The notes: a model not told the origin generated them from the sequence alone. A stretch of 59,295 bases of DNA from Enterococcaceae bacterium (GCA_022649665.1 JALCOL010000013.1:1-59295), one strand, 5' to 3'; counted from the stretch's first letter, positions 17,118 to 28,206 are shown. Program-made: numbers and translations.

Positions 17118-17992
17118 TTTTTACTCCCCCTTGTCACTTCATCGATGAACTGCTGGAGAGTGTTTTTCTTCTCATTTTCTTTTGGAATGCCCAACTCTTC
17201 GGTCAAGATCTTGATATATTCTGCTTGACTGAGATGGGGAATAAATTCATTGTTGAGCGTGATACTGACGCCGCCGGTCTCTTCGGAAACGACGATCGTC
17301 AAAGCATCGCTCACTTCGCTGATCCCGATCGCTGCGCGGTGGCGTGTCCCAAATTCTTTTGACACTTTCGTGCTTTCCGTCAACGGCAGATAGGCGCTGG
17401 CAACGGCGATCTTATCATCTTTGATGATCACTGCCCCGTCATGGAGCGGCGTGTTCGGAATAAAAATATTGATCAAAAGCTCACCCGAAATATCCGCATC
17501 GAGCGGGATCCCGGTCTCGATATATTCATCCAAACCGGTTTGACGTTCGATCGTGACTAATGCGCCGATCTTGCGCTTGGACATATATTGGATCGCTTTA
17601 TCATACGCTTTGATCAATTTTTCTTCTTGATTGCGTTTATCAAGCCGGCTCATCGTAAAGATCGGACTGCGGCCCAAATGTTCCAAGCCGCGCCGGATCT
17701 CCGGCTGGAAGATCACGATCGCCGCGATCACGCCATAGTTGATGATCTGATCCATCAGCCAAGTCAAGGTGTTCAGGCCGATCAAGCCGCTGATCGTCCG
17801 CAGCACGAAGAAAAATGCGACCCCTTTTAAAAGCTGAACGGCTTTCGTTCCGCGGACCAGAATGATCAAGCGGTAGACTAAGATCCAGACGACCATGATA
17901 TCTAAAATATTAATAAAAAAATGATACGAAAAAAAATCATGTGTGATGAATTGCTGCAAATATTGCCAATCGAATAGTTTACTTAGGTTCAA
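17114..17992 (-). CDS. cdaA: Diadenylate cyclase CdaA (c-di-AMP synthase)
   Basis: Membrane diadenylate cyclase (292 residues) making c-di-AMP from two ATP. N-terminal hydrophobic segments (about 28-46, 57-72 and 83-96) are followed by the DAC domain (about 110-265) with both catalytic motifs intact: DGA at 185-187 and RHR at 217-219. It starts at TTG preceded by AGGAGG at nine bases. c-di-AMP controls potassium and osmolyte uptake and the cell wall; pairing with cdaR and glmM is the usual context. Confidence 0.96.
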   Translation of the reverse strand: MNLSKLFDWQYLQQFITHDFFSYHFFINILDIMVVWILVYRLIILVRGTKAVQLLKGVAFFFVLRTISGLIGLNTLTWLMDQIINYGVIAAIVIFQPEIRRGLEHLGRSPIFTMSRLDKRNQEEKLIKAYDKAIQYMSKRKIGALVTIERQTGLDEYIETGIPLDADISGELLINIFIPNTPLHDGAVIIKDDKIAVASAYLPLTESTKVSKEFGTRHRAAIGISEVSDALTIVVSEETGGVSITLNNEFIPHLSQAEYIKILTEELGIPKENEKKNTLQQFIDEVTRGSKK

Positions 17993-18029
17993 AGACTGCT
18001 CCCTCCTTTTCTATATTTTTTCGTCGGAT

Positions 18030-18719
18030 TTACCGCCATGATTTTAATAACGGAGGAAGCTCCTGTAATCGTGAGATCGTATAAGTCGGCTGGACATTGC
18101 CGGCGGTCAGCTGTTTAGGATTATACCATACGGTATCGATCTGCGCATTTTTTCCACCAGCAATGTCAGAAGATAAAGAATCCCCGATCATCACCGCTTC
18201 TGCTGCCGAAAAATCTGCGATCAGTGAAAAAGCCGTCTCAAAAAAACGCTTCTGCGGTTTTTGAACGCCGAGCTCTTCGGAAATAAATGTTTCTTCAAAC
18301 AAAGCGGCAAATCCCGAGTCCTGCAAGCGCTGATGCTGGATCCGCGCGATCCCGTTGGAGGCTGCAAACAACCGGTAGCCATCCCTTTTCAATTGTTCCA
18401 GAAGCGCTTTTGCGCCGGGGATCTGATCATGTCCCTGCGCGAGATAGCCTTGGTAGCGCATCTCGTAAACGGCGCCGTCGATCTGCTGGCCGAAGTGCGA
18501 AAAAAGTTTGGCAAAGCGTGTATTGACCAGTGTATCTTTGTCGATCGCCCCGGTCTCATATTCGTGCCATAATTGCTGATTGATGCCGTCATAAACTTGG
18601 ATCAGCTGCTGCGGATCCAGTTTGGTATTGTCCGCAAAAAAATGCTGCAGCGCCCGTGCTTCGGAGGTATCAAAATCCAGCAGGGTATTATCGATGTCGA
18701 ACAGTAAAATCTTTTTCAT
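18030..18719 (-). CDS. HAD-family nucleotidase (YjjG/YfnB-like)
   Basis: A 229-residue HAD hydrolase. Motif I is [11 protein letters not shown] near the N-terminus (two catalytic Asp), motif II lies around [11 protein letters not shown], motif III is the Lys of [11 protein letters not shown], and motif IV is [13 protein letters not shown]. Lengths and cap type match the YjjG noncanonical pyrimidine nucleotidase group, thought to clean up modified nucleotides. It overlaps the whiA stop by four bases, so it is translationally coupled to whiA; that pairing is not part of the common whiA neighbourhood. Confidence 0.85.
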   Translation of the reverse strand: MKKILLFDIDNTLLDFDTSEARALQHFFADNTKLDPQQLIQVYDGINQQLWHEYETGAIDKDTLVNTRFAKLFSHFGQQIDGAVYEMRYQGYLAQGHDQIPGAKALLEQLKRDGYRLFAASNGIARIQHQRLQDSGFAALFEETFISEELGVQKPQKRFFETAFSLIADFSAAEAVMIGDSLSSDIAGGKNAQIDTVWYNPKQLTAGNVQPTYTISRLQELPPLLKSWR

Positions 18720-19675
18720 AATTCCCCTCCGATTTTTTTCTTTTCTGATTTTTCACGCAGTTCCGCTGCCACAGCATTCAATTTGCGGATCCGGTGATTG
18801 ATGCCGGATTTTGAGATCTGCCCGCTCGGCAGCATCCCACCCAGCTCTTTCAAACTGACTTCAGGATGAGCGAGCCGCAATTGTGCGATCTCGCGCAGTT
18901 TTTCCGGCAAGGCATCAAGACCGATCGCTGAGTCGATCAGCTGGATATTTTCCAGCTGGTGCGTCGCCGCATCCACCGTTTTATTCATATTGGCGGTTTC
19001 GCAGTTGACCAGCCGGTTGACCGAATTGCGCATATCGCGGACGATCCGCACATCTTCAAACTTCAGCATCGCATTCGTCGCCCCGATCAAGATCAAAAAA
19101 TCAGTAATATGCTCGGCCCCTTTTAAATAAGTGATATAGCCGTTGCGGCGGTCGAGCGTCCGGGCATTCAAATCAAATTCATTCATCATCGTACAGATAT
19201 CTTCATTCAGCTCTTCATAGATCGAATAGATCTCCAAATGGTAGCGGCTCGTCTCCGGATTATTGACAGAACCGCCGGCTAAAAAAGCTCCCCGTAAATA
19301 CGAACGGATCTTTTGATGATTATTCATGATCGACGGCGCAACATGGCCGTTGAACGTCATCCCATCCATGATCTCCAGATCTTTCAAAATTTCTTCCGTA
19401 CGGCTCTTCAAGCGGACGATATACACGTTGTTCTTTTTTAATTTCATTTTTCGCCGAACCAACAGCTCGCTTGTTACATGATAGTGATCTTTCAGCAAGC
19501 GGAAAATGCGGCGGGAGATCGCCGCATTTTCTGTCTGAACGTTCAAAACAAACTGATGATTCACCAGATTGAGCGATCCATTCATTCGGATCAAGGCTGC
19601 GAGCTCCGCTTTGGCATGTTCCCGGTGAACCTCCAAAGTCGTCAGCTCGCGTTTGACTTCTGCTGCAAAACTCAA
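18716..19675 (-). CDS. whiA: WhiA-like DNA-binding protein
   Basis: A 319-residue protein with an N-terminal LAGLIDADG-derived domain (about 1-200, including [20 protein letters not shown]-like residues) and a C-terminal helix-turn-helix (about 235-310: [20 protein letters not shown], then [14 protein letters not shown]). In Firmicutes WhiA influences division and chromosome segregation. It starts at TTG behind AGGTGG. The rapZ-yvcK-whiA order is conserved in Gram-positive bacteria and is intact here. Confidence 0.96.
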   Translation of the reverse strand: MSFAAEVKRELTTLEVHREHAKAELAALIRMNGSLNLVNHQFVLNVQTENAAISRRIFRLLKDHYHVTSELLVRRKMKLKKNNVYIVRLKSRTEEILKDLEIMDGMTFNGHVAPSIMNNHQKIRSYLRGAFLAGGSVNNPETSRYHLEIYSIYEELNEDICTMMNEFDLNARTLDRRNGYITYLKGAEHITDFLILIGATNAMLKFEDVRIVRDMRNSVNRLVNCETANMNKTVDAATHQLENIQLIDSAIGLDALPEKLREIAQLRLAHPEVSLKELGGMLPSGQISKSGINHRIRKLNAVAAELREKSEKKKIGGEL

Positions 19676-19691
19676 TACTTTCCACCTGCCT

Positions 19692-20687
19692 TTATTGGGC
19701 GCTCAGATCAAGCAAACCCAAGAGCGCACTGACGACTTTGCTGCCGTCGTGATAAACTTTGTCATTTACGATATGTAGAAAATCAGCCGAGATCACCTCG
19801 CACTTTTCTTCTGCCAGCCGCGAAGCATCGTGGCCGACTTGAAAAAGATATTCGCCCTTTTCTTGACCGATATATTTCTTCGGGACTTCTTTTGTATTGA
19901 CTAAGACAGTATTGATGAAAGGACTCTTCAGCTGTTCATTTAATACATGGATATGCTGAGCATCTGTAAAATGCTCAGTTTCGCCTCTTTGGGTCATAAT
20001 ATTGCAAATATAAACGACTTTCCCAGCAGCTTCTTTGACGGCTTCGCCGATCGCTGGGATCATCAAATTCGGCAGAATGCTGGTAAAGAGCGATCCCGGT
20101 CCCAACACGATCAAATCGGCTTCTTTGATCGCCTGGATGACTTTGCGTGCCGGCTGCGGGATCGTTTTGCCGTCCATATTCGTCACAAAGACGCGTTCGA
20201 TTTGTTTGCCGGTCTTCACGATCTCGCTTTCTCCGCTTGAAGTCGAGCCGTCGGTAAAAACGGCATGCAAAATAAGCGGCAGCTCAGAAGCCGGATAAAC
20301 ATCTCCCGTGATCTGCATCATTTTGCCCAAGATCTGAACAGCCGCATATGTACTGCCCTTCATTTCCGCTAGACCGGCGATGATCAAATTTCCCAGCGAA
20401 TGATTTGCTAAAAACTGATCGCTGTTGTGAAAACGATATTGAAACAACTCTTCAAAGATCTTCGGCATTTCGCTCAAAGCGACGAGCGCATTGCGCAGAT
20501 CGCCGGGGGGCGCCATATCAGCGATGCTTTTACGGATCTCGCCGCTGCTGCCGCCGTCGTCAGCGACTGTCACGATCGCCGTGACATCGACATCCTGCTC
20601 GCGCAAAGCCCGCAAGATCACCGGCAGACCGGTCCCGCCGCCGATCATGACGATCTTTGGTTTATGAATGCGGTAGATTTTAGTCAT
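19692..20687 (-). CDS. yvcK: Gluconeogenesis factor YvcK/GlmR
   Basis: A 331-residue UPF0052/CofD-like protein. The nucleotide-sugar binding loop [14 protein letters not shown] lies near residue 15, followed by [14 protein letters not shown] and [12 protein letters not shown]. In B. subtilis the homologue binds UDP-GlcNAc and stimulates GlmS, supporting wall synthesis on gluconeogenic carbon. It overlaps rapZ by four bases. Its presence in the same block as glmS, glmM and cdaA fits this role. Confidence 0.96.
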   Translation of the reverse strand: MTKIYRIHKPKIVMIGGGTGLPVILRALREQDVDVTAIVTVADDGGSSGEIRKSIADMAPPGDLRNALVALSEMPKIFEELFQYRFHNSDQFLANHSLGNLIIAGLAEMKGSTYAAVQILGKMMQITGDVYPASELPLILHAVFTDGSTSSGESEIVKTGKQIERVFVTNMDGKTIPQPARKVIQAIKEADLIVLGPGSLFTSILPNLMIPAIGEAVKEAAGKVVYICNIMTQRGETEHFTDAQHIHVLNEQLKSPFINTVLVNTKEVPKKYIGQEKGEYLFQVGHDASRLAEEKCEVISADFLHIVNDKVYHDGSKVVSALLGLLDLSAQ

Positions 20688-21586
20688 GAGCGGTTCACCG
20701 TTTCCTTTCGTTTGTCTTTGTCGCGATGAGTGATATTGACCGGATACTCTTCACGCAAGGCCCGCCCGATCCGTTCCGAAAGCGCCACCGAGCGGTGCTG
20801 CCCGCCGGTACAGCCGATCCCGATCGTCAGCGAAGTCTTTCCTTCTTTTTGATAGCCCGGCATAATACTTTTCAGCAGTCCATAAAACTGCGTATAAAAA
20901 CTTTCCGTTTCCGGGAAGCTCATCACATAATCATAGACCGCTTGATCAAGTCCGTCCAGAGCCCGCAGCTCGGGAACATAGTGCGGATTCGGCAAGAAAC
21001 GGACATCCATGATGACATCAGCGTCGAGCGGCAGACCGTATTTGAATCCGAATGAGACCATCTCGATATGAAAGGTCTGATCATCATCTTTTTTGAACAT
21101 CAGATCAAGCTTCTCCCGCAATTGCCGCGGGGTCAGATCCGTCGTATCGACGACATATTGCGCCCGATCTTTGATATCTTTTAAGATCGCCCGCTCTTTT
21201 TTGATCCCTTCGCTGATCAGTCCGTCCATCGCGAGCGGATGTGTCCGGCGCGTTTCTTTATAACGAGAGATCAGCTCGCGATCGGAACAATCCAAAAACA
21301 GCACCTTTGCGTCGATCATGTCCGAATTATCGAGCGAGATCAGCATATTTTCCAATTCGCTGAAGAAGCTTCGCGAACGCAGATCAACGACCAGTGCGAT
21401 CCGGTTGATTTTGCCGTTTTCTTTCAAGAGCTCCCAGAACTTCGAGAACAGTGACGGCGGCAGATTATCGATACAAAAATAACCGAGGTCTTCGAAGCTT
21501 TGGATCGCGACGGTTTTCCCCGCGCCGCTCATCCCGGTGATGATCACCAATTTCAAAACTGTTGGTTGGTTTTCGCGCTTTTCCAC
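20684..21586 (-). CDS. rapZ: RNase adapter RapZ / YvcJ nucleotide-binding protein
   Basis: A 300-residue P-loop protein with Walker [13 protein letters not shown] near residue 20 and [16 protein letters not shown] after it. The C-terminal half holds [24 protein letters not shown] and [13 protein letters not shown], the segment that binds glucosamine 6-phosphate in the E. coli protein. In E. coli RapZ controls glmS mRNA through small RNAs; the Firmicutes role is less clear. It starts at GTG behind GGAGGAG and is the first gene of the yvcK-whiA operon. Confidence 0.95.
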   Translation of the reverse strand: MEKRENQPTVLKLVIITGMSGAGKTVAIQSFEDLGYFCIDNLPPSLFSKFWELLKENGKINRIALVVDLRSRSFFSELENMLISLDNSDMIDAKVLFLDCSDRELISRYKETRRTHPLAMDGLISEGIKKERAILKDIKDRAQYVVDTTDLTPRQLREKLDLMFKKDDDQTFHIEMVSFGFKYGLPLDADVIMDVRFLPNPHYVPELRALDGLDQAVYDYVMSFPETESFYTQFYGLLKSIMPGYQKEGKTSLTIGIGCTGGQHRSVALSERIGRALREEYPVNITHRDKDKRKETVNRS

Positions 21587-21754
21587 AAAGACTCCTCCTT
21601 CATTTCAATCTTTATAATTATATCATTACAATCCCGGCGTGTCTTGTTTATTCCCCACTGTTCAACAAATTTTACATTTCTCTTGCATTTCTATGAAAAA
21701 ATACAGAAATCAGCGAATTTTCATTGATTTTTTTTCTTTCTGTGATTAAATTGT

Positions 21755-21769
21755 AATATTCGGAATATT
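21755..21769 (+). promoter_or_regulatory. Candidate CodY box upstream of the permease
   Basis: AATATTCGGAATATT is a perfect 15 bp inverted repeat with the AAT-N-TTC-N-GAA-N-ATT framework of the CodY consensus (AATTTTCWGAAAATT, three differences). It lies 40 bases before the permease start. The rest of the 222-base rapZ/permease gap is AT-rich with no gene. Confidence 0.45.
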
Positions 21770-21808
21770 CTTTCGGCTTGATACTTCAAAGATGGGATGA
21801 AATGACTA

Positions 21809-23212
21809 ATGGCAAATTTGAAAAACAACATCGCCGCAGAAAAAGATGCCGCACGAACAAAAGAGCTCGACCGCGGATTAAAAAATCGGCATGTCCAGCT
21901 GATCTCGATCGGCGGCGCGATCGGAACGGGTCTCTTCTTGGGCTCCGGCAAATCGATCCAAGCGGCGGGTCCTTCGATCCTTTTATCTTATTTGATCATG
22001 GGCTGCATCTGCTTTTTGATCATGCGCGCGCTGGGCGAGCTATTGCTCTCGAATTTAGAACACCACTCTTTTTTAGAATTTATCGAAGATCATCTCGGCA
22101 AAAAAGCCGCGTTCGTGACCGGCTGGACTTATTGGTTCTGCTGGATCTCGATCGCGATGGCTGATTTGACCGCGACCGGTCTGTACATCCGCTATTGGGC
22201 GCCCGGCATCCCGCAGTGGCTGCCCGAAGTGATCGCACTGGTGATTTTGCTCTCGCTCAACTTAATGGCGGTCCGCTTGTTCGGCGAGATGGAATTTTGG
22301 TTTGCTTTGATCAAAGTCGTTGCGATCATCGCTTTGATCGTGGTCGGCGTGTATATGATCGCGACCGGCTACCATACGAATGCCGGAAGTGCCGGATTTT
22401 CCCAGTTATGGACACACGGCGGCTTCTTTCCAAAAGGTTTCAGCGGCTTTTTGGCTTCTTTTCAAATGGCGGCTTTTGCATTCGTCGGGATCGAGCTGGT
22501 CGGTTTGATCGCTGGCGAAACGCAAGATCCGGAAACCGTGATCCCAAAAGCGATCAATAATATCCCGATCCGGATTATTCTCTTCTATTTAGGCTCATTA
22601 ACAGTGATCATGTCGATCTACCCGTGGGACTCGCTCAACGCTGCCCATAGTCCGTTTGTCGAAGTTTTTTCTGAAATCGGGGTCACTGTTGCCGCTTCCG
22701 TCATCAATGTCGTTGTTCTGAGTTCAGCTGCTTCAGCCTGCAACAGCGCGCTCTACAGCACTGGCCGAATGCTGCGCTCTCTGGCAAAAGAAAACAGCGC
22801 GCCTTCATTCTTTTTGAAATTGACCCGCCACCAAGTTCCCGGGAGCGCGATCCTTTTTTCAGCGGCAACGATTTTTACCGTGATCCTGCTGAATTATTTC
22901 GTTCCGAGTGAAGCCTTTACACTGATCACCGGGGTCTCGACGGTCTGCTTTCTATTTATCTGGTTTATGATGGTCTACACCCATTTGCGCTACCGTAAGA
23001 CGGCCGAAACACTTCACTCGTTTCGGATGCCGCTCTATCCGTTTTCTGATTATCTGGTCATGGGATTCATTTTAGTGCTCGTCGGTATTCTTTTCTGGGA
23101 GAAAGCGACTCGGATGATCATGCTGCTGACGCCGTTCTGGTTTATCGCCTTGCTGGCGGTCTATCACTTCAAATATGAACGCGCCGCAGCATTCGAATAT
23201 TCAAAAGATTAA
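21809..23212 (+). CDS. Amino acid permease, APC superfamily (AAT/CycA-like)
   Basis: A 467-residue transporter with about twelve membrane segments. It begins with KNRHVQLISIGGAIGTGLFLGSG, the family signature of segment 1, and includes MRALGELLLSN, FVGIELVGLIAGETQDPE, and SSAASACNSALYSTGRMLRSLA. This is the D-serine/D-alanine/glycine or general amino acid transporter branch; the substrate is not decided. The RBS is weak (GATGGGATGA). It is monocistronic with a strong bidirectional terminator and a CodY-like box upstream, consistent with nutrient control. Confidence 0.9.
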   Translation: MANLKNNIAAEKDAARTKELDRGLKNRHVQLISIGGAIGTGLFLGSGKSIQAAGPSILLSYLIMGCICFLIMRALGELLLSNLEHHSFLEFIEDHLGKKAAFVTGWTYWFCWISIAMADLTATGLYIRYWAPGIPQWLPEVIALVILLSLNLMAVRLFGEMEFWFALIKVVAIIALIVVGVYMIATGYHTNAGSAGFSQLWTHGGFFPKGFSGFLASFQMAAFAFVGIELVGLIAGETQDPETVIPKAINNIPIRIILFYLGSLTVIMSIYPWDSLNAAHSPFVEVFSEIGVTVAASVINVVVLSSAASACNSALYSTGRMLRSLAKENSAPSFFLKLTRHQVPGSAILFSAATIFTVILLNYFVPSEAFTLITGVSTVCFLFIWFMMVYTHLRYRKTAETLHSFRMPLYPFSDYLVMGFILVLVGILFWEKATRMIMLLTPFWFIALLAVYHFKYERAAAFEYSKD

Positions 23213-23219
23213 AGCAAAA

Positions 23220-23260
23220 CAAACAGGGCTCATGACCAAAATGGTCATGAGCCCTGTTTG
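23220..23260. terminator. Bidirectional terminator between the permease and uvrA
   Basis: A perfect 19 bp stem (23220-23238 with 23242-23260) with a three-base AAA loop; ends in GTTTG on both strands, without a long T run. It lies between two convergent stop codons. Confidence 0.85.
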
Positions 23261-23273
23261 CAAGTCTTTCTTT

Positions 23274-26096
23274 TTATTTTTTCAAATATGGTTTCAAATA
23301 TTGACCGGTATAGCTGTTTTTGTTGGCCGCGATGTCTTCCGGCGTCCCGAGTGCGACGATCTGACCGCCGCCGTCGCCGCCTTCTGGTCCGAGATCGATC
23401 ACATGATCGGCTGACTTGATCACATCCAAGTTGTGCTCGATCACAAGCACCGTGTTGCCCTTATCAACGAGCCGCTGAAGAACCGCCAAAAGATGCTTGA
23501 TGTCATCCGAGTGGAGGCCGGTCGTTGGTTCGTCCAAAATATAAAAGTTTTTGCCATTTGAGATTTTGTGCAGTTCGCCCGCCAGCTTCATTCGCTGCGC
23601 TTCGCCGCCGGAAAGGGTCGTCGCCGGCTGACCCAATTTGATATACCCCAAACCGACATCAAAAATCGTCTGCAGCTTGCGGCGGATCTTTGGGATCGAA
23701 CGGAAGAACTCGAGTGCTTCTTCGACCGTCATATCCAAAATTTCAGCAATGTTCTTGCCTTTATAGTGAACTTCAAGTGTCTCTGAGTTGTAGCGCTGTC
23801 CATGACAGATTTCACAAGGAACGTAGACATCGGGCAAAAAGTGCATCTCGATCTTGATGATCCCGTCGCCCTTGCAAGCTTCGCAGCGTCCGCCTTTGAC
23901 GTTGAAGCTGAAGCGGCCTTTTTTATAGCCGCGGACTTTCGCTTCATTGGTTTTGGCAAACAAATCGCGAATGTCGTCAAAGACGCTGGTATAAGTCGCC
24001 GGATTGCTGCGCGGTGTGCGTCCGATCGGTGATTGATCGATATTGATGATTTTTTCGATCTCATCATAACCGCTGATCTTTTTGTATTTTCCCGGTTTTT
24101 CCGAATTATGGTTGATCTTCTGCGCAAGAGCACGCTTTAAGATCTGATTGACCAGCGTGCTTTTCCCAGAACCGGAAACCCCGGTCACCGCGATGAATTC
24201 ACCCAGCGGGAACTTGACTGTCAAATCTTTCAAATTATTTTCACGCGCGCCGCTCAAAGTGATTTCTTTGCCGTTTCCTTTGCGCCGCTTTTTCGGCAGC
24301 GCGATCTGCTTTTTACCGGATAAATATTGGCCGGTCAAAGAATTCGGATCTTCCTCAACTTCCGCAGGAGTCCCGGCTGCGACGATCTTGCCGCCCTTTT
24401 CGCCAGCACCGGGCCCGACATCGATCAAATAATCGGCAGCCCGCATCGTATCTTCATCGTGCTCGACGACGATCAATGTATTGCCCAAGTCGCGCATTTT
24501 TTTGAGCGAGCCGATCAAACGGTCGTTATCGCGCTGATGAAGACCGATGGATGGTTCATCCAAAATATAGAGCACGCCGGATAAATTCGACCCGATCTGC
24601 GTTGCCAGCCGGATCCGCTGCGCTTCGCCGCCGGAAAGCGTCCCAGCCGCGCGGCTGAGTGTCAAATATTTCAAGCCGACATTTTTTAAGAAGGTCAGCC
24701 GGTCTTCGATCTCTTTTAAGATCGGGCGGGCGATCATCATCTGCTGCTTGCTGAGCGCAAGCTGATTGAAAAAGTCCAAGCTTTGGCCGATCGAATCATC
24801 GCACACCTCGCCGATATTGCGGCCGGCGACTTTGACACTGAGCGCTTGCGGATTCAAGCGGTGGCCGTGGCAAGCCTGACACGTCAGCTCCGTCATATAA
24901 AGGCGCATCTGCCCGCGCGTAAAGTCGCTGTTCGTTTCGTGATAGCGCCGCAAAATATTCGGGATCACTCCTTCAAAAGGCACATCAACATCGCGTACGC
25001 CGCCAAATTCATTTTCATAGTGGAAATGAAACTCGTCATCACCTGAGCCGTTCAAGATGATCTGCTGCTGTTTTTCCGGCAGCATTTCATACGGCGTGTC
25101 CATATCGATCCCGAACTGTTCACAAGCTTGTTCGAGCATTTGCGGATAATAGTGCGAGCTGATCGGATTCCACGGGACGATCGCTCCTTCTCTCAGTGTC
25201 TTGCTGACGTCCGGGATCACCAGATCTTGATCGACTTCGAGCTTGATCCCGAGCCCATCGCATTCCGGGCAAGCCCCAAACGGTGCGTTGAATGAAAAAA
25301 GTCTTGGTTCGAGCTCGCCGACTGTAAAGCCGCAATAAGGACAGGCATAATGTTCAGAAAAAATGATCTCCTCTTTGCCGATCACGTCAGCGATCGCATA
25401 ACCATTCGCCAAGCGCAGCGCCGACTCGAAAGAATCGAAGAGCCGCGAGCGGATCCCGTCTTTGACGATGATGCGGTCGATCACGATCGCGATATCATGC
25501 TTGCGGTTTTTCTCAAGCACCGGCACTTCCGAAATATCATACGTTTCGCCGTCAACGCGCACGCGAACGTAGCCTTCCTTTTGGATCAAGTCGAAGACTT
25601 TTTTATGCTGACCTTTTTTGCCGCGCACGATCGGTGCTAAAATTTGCAGACGTGTCCGCTCCGGCAGATCAAAAACACGGTCGACCATTTGATCGATCGT
25701 TTGGGAAGTGATCTCGGTCCCGTCATTTGGACAGATCGGCGTCCCGACCCGCGCAAAGAGCAGCCGCAAATAATCATTGATCTCGGTCACCGTTCCGACG
25801 GTCGACCGCGGGTTTTTCGATGTTGTTTTTTGATCGATCGAGATCGCCGGGCTGAGCCCGTCGATACTGTCGACATCCGGCTTATCCATCTGCCCTAAAA
25901 ACTGCCGGGCATAGGCCGAAAGACTTTCGACATAGCGCCGCTGTCCTTCTGCATATAATGTATCGAAAGCGAGCGACGACTTCCCCGAACCGGATAAGCC
26001 GGTCACTACGACCAGTTTGTCCCGCGGGATCGTCACATCGACATTTTTTAAATTATGAGCACGCGCTCCGTGGATCACGATTTTATCATTTGCCAT
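23274..26096 (-). CDS. uvrA: Excinuclease ABC subunit A
   Basis: UvrA (940 residues), the damage-sensing ATPase of nucleotide excision repair, which loads UvrB. Two ABC modules are visible: Walker [17 protein letters not shown] near residue 32 and [15 protein letters not shown] near 640, with two LSGGEAQR signatures. Two zinc modules are intact (CPYC with CPEC near 255-285, and CEAC with CEIC near 735-760). It follows uvrB by 11 bases and is cotranscribed with it. Confidence 0.98.
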   Translation of the reverse strand: MANDKIVIHGARAHNLKNVDVTIPRDKLVVVTGLSGSGKSSLAFDTLYAEGQRRYVESLSAYARQFLGQMDKPDVDSIDGLSPAISIDQKTTSKNPRSTVGTVTEINDYLRLLFARVGTPICPNDGTEITSQTIDQMVDRVFDLPERTRLQILAPIVRGKKGQHKKVFDLIQKEGYVRVRVDGETYDISEVPVLEKNRKHDIAIVIDRIIVKDGIRSRLFDSFESALRLANGYAIADVIGKEEIIFSEHYACPYCGFTVGELEPRLFSFNAPFGACPECDGLGIKLEVDQDLVIPDVSKTLREGAIVPWNPISSHYYPQMLEQACEQFGIDMDTPYEMLPEKQQQIILNGSGDDEFHFHYENEFGGVRDVDVPFEGVIPNILRRYHETNSDFTRGQMRLYMTELTCQACHGHRLNPQALSVKVAGRNIGEVCDDSIGQSLDFFNQLALSKQQMMIARPILKEIEDRLTFLKNVGLKYLTLSRAAGTLSGGEAQRIRLATQIGSNLSGVLYILDEPSIGLHQRDNDRLIGSLKKMRDLGNTLIVVEHDEDTMRAADYLIDVGPGAGEKGGKIVAAGTPAEVEEDPNSLTGQYLSGKKQIALPKKRRKGNGKEITLSGARENNLKDLTVKFPLGEFIAVTGVSGSGKSTLVNQILKRALAQKINHNSEKPGKYKKISGYDEIEKIINIDQSPIGRTPRSNPATYTSVFDDIRDLFAKTNEAKVRGYKKGRFSFNVKGGRCEACKGDGIIKIEMHFLPDVYVPCEICHGQRYNSETLEVHYKGKNIAEILDMTVEEALEFFRSIPKIRRKLQTIFDVGLGYIKLGQPATTLSGGEAQRMKLAGELHKISNGKNFYILDEPTTGLHSDDIKHLLAVLQRLVDKGNTVLVIEHNLDVIKSADHVIDLGPEGGDGGGQIVALGTPEDIAANKNSYTGQYLKPYLKK

Positions 26097-26107
26097 TCTT
26101 TAACCTC

Positions 26108-28099
26108 TTACTTTCCAGCTTTCAATTCTAAAATTGCATCCCGCAGCGTCGCCGCTTTCTCGAAATCGAGGATCTTCGCCGCTTCGCGCATTTCCGACTC
26201 CATTTGTTCGACCATCTTCTTGCGTTTTTCCGGCGGCAGTTTCGTATAATCTGCCAGTGTTGGCCCTTCTTCTGCTTCCGGATCCGCTGAGATGCTGATC
26301 AGATCGCGGATCTCTTTGATGATCGTTTTCGGCTTGATGCCGTGTGCTTCATTATAAGCTTCTTGGATCTCGCGACGGCGTTTCGTCTCGCTGATCGCTT
26401 TTTTCATTGAATCCGTCATATTATCGGCATACATGATCACTTTGCCTTCAGAATTCCGCGCCGCGCGGCCGATCGTCTGGACGAGCGAACGTTCGCTGCG
26501 CAGAAAACCTTCCTTATCAGCATCTAAGATCGCGACCAGCGACACTTCGGGAACATCCAGTCCTTCACGCAGCAAGTTGATCCCGACTAAAACGTCGAAC
26601 TTGCCGAGCCTGAGATCGCGGATGATCTCGGTTCGTTCGAGCGTTTTGATATCACTGTGAAGATATTTGACTTTGACACCCATTTCTTTGAAATAGTCTG
26701 TCAGATCTTCTGACATTTTTTTCGTCAGCGTCGTTACAAAGACCCGTTCATTTTTTTCAACGCGTTCATTGATCTCGCCTAGTAAATCATCGATCTGCCC
26801 CATGATCGGCCGGACTTCGATGACCGGATCCAAAAGACCGGTCGGCCGGATGATCTGTTCAACGATCTGCTGAGCACGATCGGTCTCATACGGCGCCGGC
26901 GTTGCTGAAACATAAACGATCTGGTGGACATGTTTTTCAAACTCTTCCAGCCGCAGCGGCCGATTGTCAAGCGCGCTTGGCAGACGGAAGCCGTAATTGA
27001 CCAGCATTTCTTTTCTGGCACGGTCACCATTATACATCCCGCGAACTTGCGGCATCGTCACATGAGACTCATCGACCATGATCAAAAAATCTTTCGGGAA
27101 GAAATCGAGCAGCGTAAACGGCGGTTCGCCGGGTTCGCGGCCGTCCATAAAACGCGAATAGTTTTCGATTCCCGAAGTATAGCCCATTTCGCGCATCATT
27201 TCGATATCGTAATTCGTCCGCTGTTCAAGACGTTGGGCTTCCAGCAGCTTGTTTTCATTTTTGAGCGCATTCAGCTGGACAGCCAGCTCTTCTTGGATCT
27301 CGCGGATCGCTTTTTCCAATTTTGTATCATTCGTGACAAAGTGCGTCGCCGGGAAGATCGCGACGTGCTCGACATCTTGATAAACTTGGCCGGTCAGCGT
27401 ATCGACTTCGCGGATCCGCTCGATCTCATCACCGAAGAACTCGACGCGCAGTGCCCGTTCATCGCGGCTCGCCGGAAAGATCTCGACGACATCGCCGCGC
27501 ACGCGGAAGCGCCCGCGCTGGAAATCGATATCATTGCGGTCGAACTGGATATCAACCAGCTGATTGAGCAGTTTGTCGCGGCTGATCTCCATCCCGACCC
27601 GCAGCGAAAGAACTTTATCTTGATACTCTTTCGGATCGCCCAAACCGTAAATACACGAAACAGAAGCGACCACGATCACGTCGTTGCGCTCCAAGAGCGA
27701 GCTTGTTGCTGAGTGGCGCAATTTATCGATCTCATCATTAATCGAAGCATCTTTTTCAATATATGTATCGCTGGAAGGCACATACGCTTCCGGTTGATAA
27801 TAATCATAGTAGCTGACGAAATATTCGACCGCGTTGTGCGGAAAGAATTCTTTGAATTCGCTGTAAAGCTGGCCCGCAAGTGTTTTATTGTGCGCGATCA
27901 CCAGTGTCGGCTTATTCACTTTTTGGATGACTTCGGACATTGTGAATGTTTTGCCGGTCCCGGTCGCTCCCAAGAGAACTTGCGACTTATCGCCGGCTTC
28001 GATTCCTTTGACAAGCTTTTCGATCGCTTGCGGCTGATCGCCGGCCGGTTGATATTTAGAAACAAGTTCAAAATGATTATCATTTTGTCTTTCGATCAT
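26108..28099 (-). CDS. uvrB: Excinuclease ABC subunit B
   Basis: UvrB (663 residues), the helicase-like subunit that verifies damage and holds it for UvrC. Seen: Walker [13 protein letters not shown] near residue 45, the beta-hairpin region [30 protein letters not shown] (DEAH-like box), [12 protein letters not shown] (motif VI), and a C-terminal UVR domain (about 625-660). The start follows AAGGGGAA. A LexA-like box lies about 100 bases upstream. Confidence 0.98.
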   Translation of the reverse strand: MIERQNDNHFELVSKYQPAGDQPQAIEKLVKGIEAGDKSQVLLGATGTGKTFTMSEVIQKVNKPTLVIAHNKTLAGQLYSEFKEFFPHNAVEYFVSYYDYYQPEAYVPSSDTYIEKDASINDEIDKLRHSATSSLLERNDVIVVASVSCIYGLGDPKEYQDKVLSLRVGMEISRDKLLNQLVDIQFDRNDIDFQRGRFRVRGDVVEIFPASRDERALRVEFFGDEIERIREVDTLTGQVYQDVEHVAIFPATHFVTNDTKLEKAIREIQEELAVQLNALKNENKLLEAQRLEQRTNYDIEMMREMGYTSGIENYSRFMDGREPGEPPFTLLDFFPKDFLIMVDESHVTMPQVRGMYNGDRARKEMLVNYGFRLPSALDNRPLRLEEFEKHVHQIVYVSATPAPYETDRAQQIVEQIIRPTGLLDPVIEVRPIMGQIDDLLGEINERVEKNERVFVTTLTKKMSEDLTDYFKEMGVKVKYLHSDIKTLERTEIIRDLRLGKFDVLVGINLLREGLDVPEVSLVAILDADKEGFLRSERSLVQTIGRAARNSEGKVIMYADNMTDSMKKAISETKRRREIQEAYNEAHGIKPKTIIKEIRDLISISADPEAEEGPTLADYTKLPPEKRKKMVEQMESEMREAAKILDFEKAATLRDAILELKAGK

Positions 28100-28192
28100 T
28101 CATTTTCCCCTTTTCCATGAAAAGAAGTCCGGAAAAAGAAGTGCTCCTTTCCCAGACCCGTGGACTTTTCTACTGTGATAATTTTACCATAT

Positions 28193-28206
28193 CGAACATA
28201 TTTTCG
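28193..28206 (-). promoter_or_regulatory. LexA/DinR-like SOS box upstream of uvrBA
   Basis: CGAACATATTTTCG matches the Gram-positive LexA consensus CGAAC-N4-GTTCG with one mismatch in the right half. It lies about 94 bases upstream of uvrB, the classic SOS-regulated operon. Confidence 0.6.
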
